Origin: an uncultured Lachnospiraceae bacterium
GTDB taxonomy: Bacteria; Bacillota; Clostridia; Lachnospirales; Lachnospiraceae
Length of the DNA: 64,000 bases
Assembly (NCBI GenBank): GCA_910586725.1
Contig: CAJUJL010000005.1
Coordinates: 20,702-84,701, forward strand
Direction of reading: 5' to 3'
Below are positions 1-8,440 of the stretch, in pieces (the first letter of the stretch is position 1; each line of letters opens with the position of its first letter). The notes under the pieces were generated by a model. That model had not been told where the DNA came from and searched no databases. It worked only from the letters and a program-made list of their open reading frames with translations. A program made the translations under genes and the position numbers.

Positions 1-402
1 AATGTTCTGGCGGACAAGCTGATAAAAGAAAATCTGGATATGGTAATTGGATCAAGATACATCAAAAAAGAAGGGTTTCAGTCTTCCGGAATTCGCAGAC
101 TTGGCATTCGGTATTTCACTGCATTGATTCGGCTGATAACGGGCAAAAAGATTACGGATCCCACTTCCGGCATGCGCATGGCGGGGCGGGATGTAATCGA
201 AATCTATGCGAAAAATTATCCGAGAGATTATCCTGAGCCGGAAAGCGTTGTTACAATTTTAAAAGAAGGGAAAAAAGTAGAAGAAGCGCCTGTGCAAATG
301 AATGCAAGAACAGAAGGCATTTCTTCCATTTCCCCGAGAAAATCTGTTTATTATATGATCAAAGTGTCTCTGGCCATTTTGATTGCGGCAATTCGGGGGT
401 AG
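1..402 (+). CDS. Glycosyltransferase family 2, C-terminal part (5' truncated by window)
   Basis: The frame is open from the first base, so the gene starts upstream. The visible 133 residues include an 'MVIGSRY' strand, a 'DPTSGMRM' motif and an 'YPEPE' motif, typical of the second half of GT-A fold GT2 enzymes of the polyprenyl-phosphate or cell-wall glycan type. The catalytic DXD region is outside the window. The last ~20 residues are hydrophobic and basic and may touch the membrane. The next gene, a DUF2304 protein, begins 5 bp after the stop. GT2 followed by DUF2304 is a frequent pair in Firmicute polysaccharide loci, which supports the call. The donor sugar cannot be read from this fragment. 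Confidence 0.85.
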   Translation, partial: NVLADKLIKENLDMVIGSRYIKKEGFQSSGIRRLGIRYFTALIRLITGKKITDPTSGMRMAGRDVIEIYAKNYPRDYPEPESVVTILKEGKKVEEAPVQMNARTEGISSISPRKSVYYMIKVSLAILIAAIRG

Positions 403-407
403 AAAAT

Positions 408-905
408 ATGAGCTTGAAAATACAAATTATTGTGGCAGTTTTAATTGTAACTGCTTTGGCCGGGATTGCCAATATGGTTCGAAAAGGGACGCTGGATATA
501 AAGTTTGCCTTATCCTGGATCATGGTGGGCGGTATGGTTCTTATTTTGGATTTGTTTCCGGGCAGTATGAGTTATCTGGTGCATTTGCTGGGGATAGAGC
601 TGCCGGTAAATATGATGTTTTTCTTTGGTTTTTGTTTTACGCTGTTTTTGGTTTTTACGTTGACGGTAAAAGTTTCAAGACAGTCGGAGCAGATCAAGCG
701 GCTGACGCAGGAAGTGGGGCTGCTGGAAGAAAGAATGGCGTCCCCTGCGGGTATCCCTTTATGCCATTCGGCAAAAAATATGAAACACCCTGCGGGTATC
801 CCTGCATGCCATTCGGCAAAAAATATGAAACACCCTGCGGGTATCCCTGCATGCCATTCGGCAAAAAATATGAAAGGAGAAAATATCAAGGAAGACGATG
901 AATAG
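408..905 (+). CDS. DUF2304 family small membrane protein with a repeat-bearing tail
   Basis: A 165-aa protein with three hydrophobic segments (about residues 5-22, 32-52 and 60-88), then a charged coiled-coil-like stretch near residues 90-110. This is the DUF2304 layout, a family found beside GT2 genes and of unknown biochemical role. DUF2304 proteins are usually around 110-125 residues. Here the tail is extended by three near-identical 15-residue units ('PAGIPACHSAKNMKH') encoded by a 45-bp tandem repeat at 741-875. The repeat length is a multiple of three, so the frame survives to the stop. The tail looks like an insertion of repetitive DNA rather than a functional domain. The following GT2 gene overlaps its 3' end by 8 bp. 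Confidence 0.8.
   Translation: MSLKIQIIVAVLIVTALAGIANMVRKGTLDIKFALSWIMVGGMVLILDLFPGSMSYLVHLLGIELPVNMMFFFGFCFTLFLVFTLTVKVSRQSEQIKRLTQEVGLLEERMASPAGIPLCHSAKNMKHPAGIPACHSAKNMKHPAGIPACHSAKNMKGENIKEDDE
741..875 (+). repeat. Three tandem 45-bp units inside the DUF2304 gene
   Basis: Units lie at 741-785, 786-830 and 831-875. Copies 2 and 3 are identical; copy 1 differs at a few positions (for example 'ccttt' instead of 'cctgc'). Each unit contains 'ccctgcgggtatccc' and 'tgccattcggc'. A related but diverged element is present in reverse orientation at 30064-30158, which suggests a dispersed genomic repeat family rather than local slippage alone. Confidence 0.9.
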
Positions 906-1827
906 TGACATAGGTGGTGACGCGAATAGTCATACGAAAAAAGTTCAGATTTTAATGTCAACTTATAATGGGGAGGAGTATGTCAGGGAACAGTTGGACT
1001 CTATTTTAGCGCAGAATTATCCTGATGTAGATATTTTAATCCGTGATGACGGATCCAATGACGATACGTTTGTAATTTTAAAAGAATACGAAGAAATGCA
1101 TCAGAATATTCGGGCATATCAGGGGGAAAATATAGGAGTGAACAGAAGTTTTTTTGAGCTTCTGCGAAAGAGCAATGTTTCCGCCTCTTACATAGGGTTT
1201 TGTGACCAGGATGATTACTGGCTGCCTGAAAAAATTGAGAAGGCAGTGGAACAGTTGGAGCGTATGGATGGGCCGGCGCTCTATTGCAGCGCCAAAACGC
1301 TGGTAGATGAAAATCTGGAGCGTATGGAAAGCCAGCAGAACTCTCATGTAACTCCCGGATTTGGCAATGCTGTGATTGAAAGTATTTGTTCCGGCTGTAC
1401 AACGCTTATGAATCGTGAGCTTGTGGACATTATAATTGAACGATTGCCGGAAGACGTCATCCATCACGATTGGTGGTGCTACATGGCTGCGACCTATCTT
1501 GGCAGTATGTACTACGATGAGAATTCCTATATTTATTACCGCCAGCACAGAGGAAATGAAGTTGGGGCGAGCGGTTCCGCCATTGCCATGATCAAGGCGA
1601 AGGCAAGGGATTTAAAAAAGCGTCATGGCGATTTGAAGAAACAGTTGTCTGATTTCAGACGTTTTTATCATACAAAACCACAAAAAGATGAGTTGGTAGA
1701 CGCGATTTTGACGGCAGAAAAATTTCCAGGACGGTTTACCATTCTTTTTGACCGGCGCTGGTACCGCCAGAGCGGTCTGGATAATTGGGTGGTAAGAGGA
1801 TTGTTTTTATTAAATCGTATGTTATAA
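898..1827 (+). CDS. Glycosyltransferase family 2 (probable rhamnosyltransferase)
   Basis: A 309-aa GT-A protein. 'MSTYNGEEYVREQLDSI' opens the nucleotide-binding fold, 'RDDGSNDDT' is the first acidic motif, and 'FCDQDDYW' is the DXD-like metal/nucleotide site. This combination is typical of RfgB/WsaF-like rhamnosyltransferases and other O-antigen GT2 enzymes. The ATG lies inside the last codons of the DUF2304 gene, preceded by 'aaggaag', so translation is probably coupled. The dTDP-rhamnose genes that follow make dTDP-L-rhamnose a reasonable donor, but that is inferred from context. The product should act at the inner face of the membrane on a lipid-linked glycan. Confidence 0.85.
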   Translation: MNSDIGGDANSHTKKVQILMSTYNGEEYVREQLDSILAQNYPDVDILIRDDGSNDDTFVILKEYEEMHQNIRAYQGENIGVNRSFFELLRKSNVSASYIGFCDQDDYWLPEKIEKAVEQLERMDGPALYCSAKTLVDENLERMESQQNSHVTPGFGNAVIESICSGCTTLMNRELVDIIIERLPEDVIHHDWWCYMAATYLGSMYYDENSYIYYRQHRGNEVGASGSAIAMIKAKARDLKKRHGDLKKQLSDFRRFYHTKPQKDELVDAILTAEKFPGRFTILFDRRWYRQSGLDNWVVRGLFLLNRML

Positions 1828-1841
1828 AGGAGAATAGATGA

Positions 1842-2708
1842 ATGAAAAAAATACTGATTACCGGCTGCAACGGGCAGCTTGGAAGAGCGCTTAATCAAGA
1901 ATATACCAGGGAAGAAGCGGAGTTTATCAATACGGATGTAGTGGGAGGAGAAGGCGTAATTTCTCTGGACATTACGGACGTGGACGCGGTTGTTGCCCTG
2001 GCGATGCAGGAAAAGCCGGACGTAATCATCAACTGCGCCGCGCATACAAATGTGGACGCCTGTGAAAGCCAGTGGGATCTGGCGTATCAAATCAATGCGA
2101 TTGGAGCGCGGAACTTAAGCATTGCGGCGCAATTGACGTCCGCTAAGCTGATCCATGTATCCACAGACTATGTATTTCCGGGGACTTCGCCAGAGCCGCT
2201 GACGGAGTTTGACGAGGTTGGTCCAATCAGCGCTTATGGAAAGACGAAGTGGGAGGGAGAGAAATTTGTAAAAGAATTTGCGCCCAAACATTTTATTCTG
2301 CGTACGGCATGGCTGTATGGAGACGGGAAAAATTTTGTGAAAACGATGTTAAAGCTTTCGGAAACCCGTGATGAGATTACGGTTGTGGACGATCAGTTTG
2401 GCTCTCCGACAAGCGCTGCGGAGCTTGCGAAAATGATCCATTTCCTGGAGCCGACGAATAATTTTGGCACTTATCATGCGACTTGCGAGGGACAGTGCAG
2501 CTGGGCGGATTTTGCGGAAGAAATTTTCCGGCTGGCGGCGAAGGCGACAACCGTAAAGCGCGTTACGACGGAAGAATACAATTCTCCCGCGAAGCGGCCG
2601 GCGTATTCTGTTTTGGATAATTATATGCTGCGTCTGGCGGCCGGCGGCGCATTTCAAATGGCAGACTGGAAAGACGCTTTGAATGTATATATGAAGGAGA
2701 TTTTATGA
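1842..2708 (+). CDS. rfbD: dTDP-4-dehydrorhamnose reductase
   Basis: This 288-aa SDR performs the last step of dTDP-L-rhamnose synthesis, reducing dTDP-4-dehydro-L-rhamnose with NAD(P)H. Visible motifs are the N-terminal glycine motif 'GCNGQLG', 'HVSTDYVF', and the catalytic 'YGKTK' (Tyr132, Lys136). The family motif 'LRTAWLYG' follows. Length matches RfbD/RmlD. The start at 1842 is preceded by 'aaaggag'; an ATG four bases earlier is in another frame. Its stop overlaps the next GT2 start (ATGA). The other three rhamnose genes lie downstream at 3635-6257, so the pathway is complete in this locus. Confidence 0.95.
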   Translation: MKKILITGCNGQLGRALNQEYTREEAEFINTDVVGGEGVISLDITDVDAVVALAMQEKPDVIINCAAHTNVDACESQWDLAYQINAIGARNLSIAAQLTSAKLIHVSTDYVFPGTSPEPLTEFDEVGPISAYGKTKWEGEKFVKEFAPKHFILRTAWLYGDGKNFVKTMLKLSETRDEITVVDDQFGSPTSAAELAKMIHFLEPTNNFGTYHATCEGQCSWADFAEEIFRLAAKATTVKRVTTEEYNSPAKRPAYSVLDNYMLRLAAGGAFQMADWKDALNVYMKEIL

Positions 2709-3529
2709 GGCCTCTGGTAAGCGTATGTATTCCGGCGTACAACAATGCCGCGTATATCAAGGAAACGATTGATTCCGTTTTAAATCAGACGTATTCCAAT
2801 CTGGAATTGATTATCTGCGACGATAAGTCGAAGGACGATACGGTGCAGGTAATTGAAAGTATTCACGATGACCGTATGAAATTATATAAAAATGAGAAGA
2901 ATCTTGGTATGTCCGGCAATTGGAACCACTGTTTGTCAAAATGCAGGGGAGAATTCATCAAGTTAATATGCGCCGACGATATACTCGCCAAAAACTGTCT
3001 GGAAAAAGAGGTGGAAGCGTTGATTAGCCATCCTACGGCTGTTTTGGCGGAAAGTGACACAAGATTGTTTGATTTGAACGGAAAACAGAAGGGTTTTTAT
3101 AAAAGATATAAGACCAGCGGACTGACGGATGGCAAAACGATTGCCAGGGCCGGATTTTTTGTAAAAAACTATTTTGGCGCGCCTCTTGCGAACACTTTTC
3201 GCAGAAGCGCATTGGAAAAGACAAGTGGATTTGACACCTGGTACACGTATATTTTAGATTATGATTTTTGGGTGCAGCTTGCATGCATGGGAGATGTTTA
3301 TATCATCCATGAACCGCTGAATTATTTTCGGGTACGCAATGATTCCAATACCGGAAATGTTATGGCGGGAGATAAGACCGAAGAATATGTAAAGGAGCAT
3401 ATCCATTTGGTCCATAAATTTAAAGAGGAGCTGCATTTGTCGGAAGCGGACATTAAAAAAAGCATTCGCATCCGCAAATTACGTAATTTTGCGGCAGGAA
3501 TCTACTTAAAGCTTTTTGTGAGAAAGTAA
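2705..3529 (+). CDS. Glycosyltransferase family 2
   Basis: A 274-aa GT-A enzyme. 'SVCIPAYNNAAYIKETIDS' and 'ICDDKSKDDT' form the nucleotide-binding half; 'KLICADD' carries the DXD-like motif. The middle part ('DYDFWVQLACMGDVYII') is typical of the acceptor half of capsule and O-antigen transferases. The start overlaps the rfbD stop by 4 bp (ATGA), indicating translational coupling in one operon. The donor and acceptor are not readable; the dTDP-rhamnose context suggests rhamnose. A promoter-like site follows the gene, so the operon may be re-initiated there. Confidence 0.87.
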   Translation: MRPLVSVCIPAYNNAAYIKETIDSVLNQTYSNLELIICDDKSKDDTVQVIESIHDDRMKLYKNEKNLGMSGNWNHCLSKCRGEFIKLICADDILAKNCLEKEVEALISHPTAVLAESDTRLFDLNGKQKGFYKRYKTSGLTDGKTIARAGFFVKNYFGAPLANTFRRSALEKTSGFDTWYTYILDYDFWVQLACMGDVYIIHEPLNYFRVRNDSNTGNVMAGDKTEEYVKEHIHLVHKFKEELHLSEADIKKSIRIRKLRNFAAGIYLKLFVRK

Positions 3530-3541
3530 ATATGTCAAAAC

Positions 3542-3570
3542 TTGTATTTTCTGGTATATAATGCTATAAT
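3542..3570 (+). promoter_or_regulatory. Sigma-A-type promoter upstream of rfbB
   Basis: TTGTAT, a 17-bp spacer and TATAAT (3565-3570), with an extended -10 'TG' two bases before the -10 box. It sits in the 105-bp gap before rfbB and is the best promoter match in the first 12 kb. Confidence 0.7.
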
Positions 3571-3634
3571 ACTTTATCTATGGGAAAGAGCAGCTTTTTG
3601 TTTTTTCCGGAAATGAAAAGGAGGAAGCTCATTG

Positions 3635-4717
3635 ATGAGAACCTATTTGGTAACCGGAGGAGCAGGTTTTATCGGCTCCAACTATATTCATTATATGTTT
3701 CGTAAGTATGGCAGCAGCATACGCATTATCAATGTCGATGCACTGACTTATGCAGGAAACCTGGAAAATTTAAAAGATATTGAAGATCAGGATAACTATA
3801 CATTTATCAAAGCGGATATTACAGACGCGGATGCGATCCGCAAAATTTTCGCCGACAACGACATTGACCGCGTTGTGCATTTCGCAGCGGAAAGCCATGT
3901 GGACAGAAGCATCAAGGATCCGGAAATCTTCGTAAAGACAAACGTGCTTGGCACTGCTGTGATGTTAAACTGCGCCAGAGCGGCCTGGGAGATGCCGGAC
4001 GGTTCGTTTCAGGAGGGCAGAAAGTTTCTGCATGTTTCTACGGACGAAGTATACGGATCGCTGGAAGAAGATGGAGGCTATTTTTATGAAACAACGCCCT
4101 ATGCCCCGCACAGCCCTTATTCCGCAAGCAAGGCATCTTCGGATTTTCTTGTAAAAGCATATATCGACACATATCATTTTCCGGCGAATATTACGAATTG
4201 CTCCAACAACTACGGTCCGTATCAGTTTCCGGAAAAGCTGATTCCTCTGATTATCAACAATGCGCTTCATGGCAGAAAGCTTCCCGTTTATGGAGACGGT
4301 AAGAATGTCCGCGACTGGTTATATGTGGACGATCATGCCAAAGGAATTGATATGGTTATGGAACAGGGCCGCCTGGGCGAGACTTATAATATTGGCGGAC
4401 ACAATGAGAAGCAGAATATCGAAATTGTCCATATCATCATAGACACCCTTTTGGAAATGCTTCCGGAAAATGATGACAGAGGAAAACTTGTAAGCAAAGA
4501 TTTGATTACTTATGTGGAAGACCGGAAAGGCCATGACAGAAGGTATGCGATTGCGCCGGATAAGATCAGAGCAGAAATTGGCTGGGAACCGGAGACGATG
4601 TTCAAAGAAGGCATCCGCAAAACAATCGCGTGGTTTTTTGAACATGAAGACTGGATGGAGAATGTGACCAGTGGAGATTATCAGAAATACTATGAAGAGA
4701 TGTACGCAAATAAATAA
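3635..4717 (+). CDS. rfbB: dTDP-glucose 4,6-dehydratase
   Basis: Converts dTDP-D-glucose to dTDP-4-dehydro-6-deoxy-D-glucose, the second step towards dTDP-L-rhamnose. The 360-aa protein has the extended-SDR glycine motif 'GGAGFIGSN', 'HFAAESHVD', 'STDEVYG' with the family's Thr-Asp-Glu catalytic triplet, and 'YSASK' (Tyr162, Lys166). Length matches RfbB/RmlB. The open frame could begin one codon earlier at a TTG, but ATG 3635 fits the usual 'MRTYLVTGGAGF' N-terminus and has 'aaaaggagg' in front of it. A 13-bp inverted repeat follows before rfbA. Confidence 0.96.
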   Translation: MRTYLVTGGAGFIGSNYIHYMFRKYGSSIRIINVDALTYAGNLENLKDIEDQDNYTFIKADITDADAIRKIFADNDIDRVVHFAAESHVDRSIKDPEIFVKTNVLGTAVMLNCARAAWEMPDGSFQEGRKFLHVSTDEVYGSLEEDGGYFYETTPYAPHSPYSASKASSDFLVKAYIDTYHFPANITNCSNNYGPYQFPEKLIPLIINNALHGRKLPVYGDGKNVRDWLYVDDHAKGIDMVMEQGRLGETYNIGGHNEKQNIEIVHIIIDTLLEMLPENDDRGKLVSKDLITYVEDRKGHDRRYAIAPDKIRAEIGWEPETMFKEGIRKTIAWFFEHEDWMENVTSGDYQKYYEEMYANK

Positions 4718-4725
4718 ATTACAGC

Positions 4726-4759
4726 AGAAAGAAGGGAAAAGGCAAATTCCCTTCTTTCT
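4726..4759. promoter_or_regulatory. Perfect 13-bp inverted repeat between rfbB and rfbA
   Basis: Arms at 4726-4738 and 4747-4759 (purine-rich 'agaaagaagggaa' and its complement) with an 8-base loop. No T-run follows, so it is a weak terminator candidate; an attenuator or mRNA-stabilising hairpin within the rfb operon is more likely. Confidence 0.6.
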
Positions 4760-4781
4760 TGCGCCATGAGAGGAGTAAGAG

Positions 4782-5660
4782 ATGAAAGGAATTATTTTGG
4801 CGGGAGGCTCGGGAACGCGCCTTTATCCGCTGACAAAAGCGATCAGCAAGCAGATTATGCCGATTTATGATAAACCCATGATTTATTATCCCTTATCCAC
4901 ATTAATGCTGGCGGGAATTCGCGAGATTTTAATTATCTCTACACCCAGAGACCTGCCGGTGTTTCAGGAGCTTTTGGGTACGGGAGAACAGCTGGGAATG
5001 TCTTTTTCCTATGCTGTTCAGGAAGTTCCAAGAGGACTTGCCGATGCTTTTATCATTGGCGCGGACTTTATTGGAGACGATGCGGTCGCGCTTGTGCTGG
5101 GAGATAATATCTTTTACGGACAGAGCTTTTCTAAGGTTTTAAAAAATGTTGCGGAACGCACCCAAAGCCAGCCCGGAGCGACGATATTCGGATATTACGT
5201 CAGAGATCCGAGAGAGTACGGCGTGGTGGAATTTGACGAAAGCGGCAAGGTTTTGTCAATTGAAGAAAAGCCGGAGAAACCAAAGTCCAATTATGCAGTG
5301 CCGGGACTTTATTTTTATGATAACGACGTTGTGGAAATTGCCAGAAACGTCAAACCTTCCGCAAGAGGGGAAATTGAAATTACGAGCGTCAACAATGAAT
5401 ACTTAAACCGGGGAACGCTTTGCGCCGAGACGCTTGGGCGTGGATTTGCGTGGCTGGATACGGGAAGTCATGACATGCTTCTTGCGGCTGCGGATTTCGT
5501 ATCGGCATTTCAGAAACGCCAGGGTCTTTATATTTCCTGTATTGAAGAAATTGCATACAAACGGGGATTTATTGGGAAAGAACAGCTGATCAGCCTGGCA
5601 CAGCCGTTGCTGAAAACTGAATATGGGCAGTATCTGACAGAAGTTGCGGAAGGATTGTAA
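4782..5660 (+). CDS. rfbA: Glucose-1-phosphate thymidylyltransferase
   Basis: Makes dTDP-glucose from glucose-1-phosphate and dTTP, the first step of dTDP-rhamnose synthesis. The 292-aa protein opens with the signature '[11 protein letters not shown]', followed by '[18 protein letters not shown]' and 'LVLGDNIF', which hold the nucleotide and metal residues; '[11 protein letters not shown]' occurs near the C-terminus. Length and motif order match RmlA/RfbA throughout. 'agaggagtaagag' precedes the ATG. It lies 64 bp after rfbB with a hairpin between, and 18 bp before rfbC. Confidence 0.96.
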   Translation: MKGIILAGGSGTRLYPLTKAISKQIMPIYDKPMIYYPLSTLMLAGIREILIISTPRDLPVFQELLGTGEQLGMSFSYAVQEVPRGLADAFIIGADFIGDDAVALVLGDNIFYGQSFSKVLKNVAERTQSQPGATIFGYYVRDPREYGVVEFDESGKVLSIEEKPEKPKSNYAVPGLYFYDNDVVEIARNVKPSARGEIEITSVNNEYLNRGTLCAETLGRGFAWLDTGSHDMLLAAADFVSAFQKRQGLYISCIEEIAYKRGFIGKEQLISLAQPLLKTEYGQYLTEVAEGL

Positions 5661-5678
5661 AAAGAGGAGACGAAGGAT

Positions 5679-6257
5679 ATGGGAAAAATAAATGTTATGA
5701 CAGACTGCAATGGAATTGCGGGATTAAAAGTAATTGAACCGACTGTGTTTGGAGATGAACGCGGATATTTTGTGGAAACTTACAACTATAACGACTTTAA
5801 AGACGCCGGTATTGACTGCGTCTTTGTGCAGGACAATCAGTCGGCGTCCAAAAAAGGAGTGCTCCGCGGCCTTCACTTCCAGATCCATTATCCGCAGGAC
5901 AAGCTGGTGCGCGTGATTCGGGGAGAAGTTTTTGACGTTGCGGTCGATTTGAGAGAGGGCTCTGAAACGTTTGGCAAGTGGTTTGGCGTTGTGCTTTCCG
6001 AAAAGAATAAAAAGCAGTTTTTTGTGCCGAAGGGATTTGCGCATGGATTTGTGGTATTAAGTGATTATGCCGAATTTTGTTACAAAGTGACGGATTTTTA
6101 TCATCCGAACGATGAGGGCGGACTGCTGTGGAAAGATCCGGACATTGGAATTGATTGGCCGATGCCAGACGGCATGACAGAAGAAGATTTGACGTTGTCC
6201 GACAAGGATAAAATCTGGGGCGGCATCAGGGAGTATATTGCCGAACGGTCCAGGTAA
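5679..6257 (+). CDS. rfbC: dTDP-4-dehydrorhamnose 3,5-epimerase
   Basis: Epimerises dTDP-4-dehydro-6-deoxy-glucose at C3 and C5. The 192-aa cupin-type protein has 'RGYFVETYN', 'VQDNQSASKKGVLRGLHFQ' with the catalytic His, 'DVAVDLREGSETFG', 'FVPKGFAHGF' and 'FCYKVTDFY', all in RmlC/RfbC order. 'agaggagacgaagg' is the ribosome site. It completes the four-gene dTDP-L-rhamnose set and directly precedes the polysaccharide ABC exporter, consistent with rhamnose being the main sugar of the exported chain. Confidence 0.95.
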   Translation: MGKINVMTDCNGIAGLKVIEPTVFGDERGYFVETYNYNDFKDAGIDCVFVQDNQSASKKGVLRGLHFQIHYPQDKLVRVIRGEVFDVAVDLREGSETFGKWFGVVLSEKNKKQFFVPKGFAHGFVVLSDYAEFCYKVTDFYHPNDEGGLLWKDPDIGIDWPMPDGMTEEDLTLSDKDKIWGGIREYIAERSR

Positions 6258-6268
6258 GAGGAATATCT

Positions 6269-7150
6269 ATGAAATCATCTAAGAAAAAGAGCGCGCTGCG
6301 CGCGGACGCTGTCGCGGCAGGTTCCAGGCAGAGGCGCCAGGGATTGACTGTGGCGGCGGTTTATGAAAGCAGAAAGCTGATTGCCCGTCTGTCCGTCAAC
6401 GACTTTAAAACGAAATTTGCAGGTTCTTATCTTGGAATCATATGGGCTTTTATCCAGCCGGTCATTACCATATTGGTGTACTGGTTTGTATTTGAGAAAG
6501 GATTTAAGCCGGCCCCGGTAAACAATGCGGCCGGTGTTACCGTGCCGTTTGTGCTTTGGCTTACGGCCGGAATGGTTCCGTGGTTTTTCTTCAGCGATGC
6601 GCTAAACGGCGGGACAAGGGCGCTTCTGGATTATTCCTATCTGGTCAAAAAAGTAGTGTTCCAGATTGACATACTGCCCGTTGTGAAAGTAGTTTCGGCA
6701 GTGTTTGTACACCTGTTTTTCCTGACGTTTGCCGTATTCTTGTATGCGTTATACGGATACTATCCCGATTTTTATACGCTGCAGATCATCTACTATTCGT
6801 TCTGCCTGTTTTTTCTGGTTTTGGGAATGACATATTTCACCAGCGCCGTCGTCGTGTTTTTCCGGGATTTAAACCAGGTGATCAACATTGTGCTTCAGGT
6901 AGGAGTGTGGGTAACGCCGATTATGTGGAATATGGATACGATGGACATCAGTCCGGCGCTGAAAGGCATTTTAAAACTGAATCCTCTTTATTATATTGTG
7001 CAGGGCTATCGCGACGCTTTTATCGGCAAAACGGCTTTTTGGGAGCACATGGAACTGACGCTTTATTTTTGGGGATTTACGGCGGTAAGCATTTTGCTTG
7101 GCGCTTATATATTTAAAAAACTCCGCATGCATTTTGCAGATGTGTTGTAG
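6269..7150 (+). CDS. wzm: Polysaccharide ABC transporter permease
   Basis: A 293-aa ABC-2 type permease. After a basic cytosolic N-terminus of about 40 residues comes 'NDFKTKFAGSYLGIIWAFIQP', the hallmark start of Wzm/TagG proteins, then about six hydrophobic segments. The ending 'LNPLYYIVQGYRDAFIG' is also typical. The role is export of an undecaprenyl-linked polysaccharide across the membrane with the ATPase encoded 15 bp downstream. The N-terminal extension is slightly longer than in many family members. It follows rfbC closely, so the rhamnose operon runs into the exporter. Confidence 0.92.
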   Translation: MKSSKKKSALRADAVAAGSRQRRQGLTVAAVYESRKLIARLSVNDFKTKFAGSYLGIIWAFIQPVITILVYWFVFEKGFKPAPVNNAAGVTVPFVLWLTAGMVPWFFFSDALNGGTRALLDYSYLVKKVVFQIDILPVVKVVSAVFVHLFFLTFAVFLYALYGYYPDFYTLQIIYYSFCLFFLVLGMTYFTSAVVVFFRDLNQVINIVLQVGVWVTPIMWNMDTMDISPALKGILKLNPLYYIVQGYRDAFIGKTAFWEHMELTLYFWGFTAVSILLGAYIFKKLRMHFADVL

Positions 7151-7165
7151 GAAGGGGTTTCATCA

Positions 7166-8428
7166 ATGAGTGATATTGCAATCAAGGTGGATAAGGTAAG
7201 CAAAATCTACCACCTTTATGACCGTCAGCGGGACAGGTTAAAAGATGCGTTGAATCTGACGAAGAAAAAATGCTATAAAGAGCATTTTGCGTTAGACCAA
7301 CTGGATTTTGAAATAAAAAAAGGCGAAACGGTAGGAATTATCGGAACAAACGGGTCCGGCAAGTCAACAATATTAAAAATCATTACCGGCGTATTAAATC
7401 CAAGCGGCGGCGAAGTAGAGGTGGATGGAAGAATTTCTGCGCTTTTAGAGCTTGGAGCAGGATTTAATATGGAGTATACGGGAATTGAGAACGTATATCT
7501 GAACGGTACGATGATTGGCTTTACCAAAGAAGAAATCGACGCGCGTCTGGACGATATTTTAGACTTTGCAGACATTGGAGATTTTGTGCACCAGCCGGTA
7601 AAAACATATTCATCGGGCATGTTTGTCCGGCTTGCATTTGCCGTAGCCATCAACATTGATCCGGAAATTTTGATTGTGGATGAGGCGCTTTCCGTAGGAG
7701 ATGTGTTTTTTCAGTCAAAATGTTACCATAAATTTGAAGAATTTAAAAAAATGGGCAAGACAATACTGTTTGTCAGCCATGATTTGGGGAGTATTACAAA
7801 ATACTGTGACAGAGCAATTCTTTTGAACAAAGGACACAAGCTTTTTGAAGGAACGCCGAAAGAAGCGGTGGATTTGTATAAACGCGTATTGGTGAATCAG
7901 CTGGACGACGATGAGGAAACAGGAAGAACGGTCTGGAACCAGAACAACAAGGACGCGCTCTGGCGCAGTACGCTGCCCATTAATCCCGAAGTTTTGGAAT
8001 ACGGAAGCAAGAAAGCAGAGATTGTGGATTTTGCGTTTGTGGACGACCAGGGCAGATACAGCAATGTCATTGAAAAAGGATCCGAGATGACGGTAAAAAT
8101 GAAAGTGCTTTTTCACGAAGATATTGCAGAACCGATTTTTGCGTTTTCCTTTAAAAACCGGATGGGAATTGAGCTGTGCGGAACAAATACGATGTTTGAA
8201 AAAATAGAAATCACCCCAAAAGCGGCCGGGGATATACAGATTATTTCATTTCAACAGAACATGGATTTGCAGGGAGGGGAATATCTGCTGTCGTTGGGCT
8301 GCACCGGTTATCCGCATGGAGAATTTACCGTATACCACAGGCTGTACGACGTTTGTAATCTGACCGTAGTATCTACAAAAAATACGGTGGGCTATTATGA
8401 CATGAATACCCGCATTACGGTGGAGTAA
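7166..8428 (+). CDS. wzt: Polysaccharide ABC transporter ATPase with C-terminal carbohydrate-binding domain
   Basis: A 420-aa ATPase. Walker A is 'GTNGSGKST' near residues 59-67, the ABC signature 'YSSGM' near 149, and Walker B 'ILIVDEALSVGD' near 168. The ATPase domain ends around residue 250. Residues ~275-420 form a beta-rich domain ('DFAFVDDQGRYSNVIEKG', 'LQGGEYLLSLG') like the Wzt C-terminal domain that, in E. coli O8/O9a, recognises the finished, end-capped polysaccharide. That feature makes the next gene, a possible chain-capping enzyme, a logical partner. The pair with the upstream permease is complete. Confidence 0.93.
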   Translation: MSDIAIKVDKVSKIYHLYDRQRDRLKDALNLTKKKCYKEHFALDQLDFEIKKGETVGIIGTNGSGKSTILKIITGVLNPSGGEVEVDGRISALLELGAGFNMEYTGIENVYLNGTMIGFTKEEIDARLDDILDFADIGDFVHQPVKTYSSGMFVRLAFAVAINIDPEILIVDEALSVGDVFFQSKCYHKFEEFKKMGKTILFVSHDLGSITKYCDRAILLNKGHKLFEGTPKEAVDLYKRVLVNQLDDDEETGRTVWNQNNKDALWRSTLPINPEVLEYGSKKAEIVDFAFVDDQGRYSNVIEKGSEMTVKMKVLFHEDIAEPIFAFSFKNRMGIELCGTNTMFEKIEITPKAAGDIQIISFQQNMDLQGGEYLLSLGCTGYPHGEFTVYHRLYDVCNLTVVSTKNTVGYYDMNTRITVE

Positions 8429-8440
8429 GGGAGATTTGCC

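Noticed and set aside
741..875. Three regular repeats considered as a CRISPR array
   Set aside because: The units are directly adjacent with no unique spacers, lie inside a coding frame, and there are no cas genes nearby.
383..901. Alternative + frame over the DUF2304 gene
   Set aside because: It has no hydrophobic pattern or family match, and starts inside the preceding gene; the frame at 408 gives a normal DUF2304 protein.
4726..4759. Inverted repeat as a rho-independent terminator
   Set aside because: The stem is good but no T-run follows, and it lies inside the rfb gene set that should be co-transcribed.
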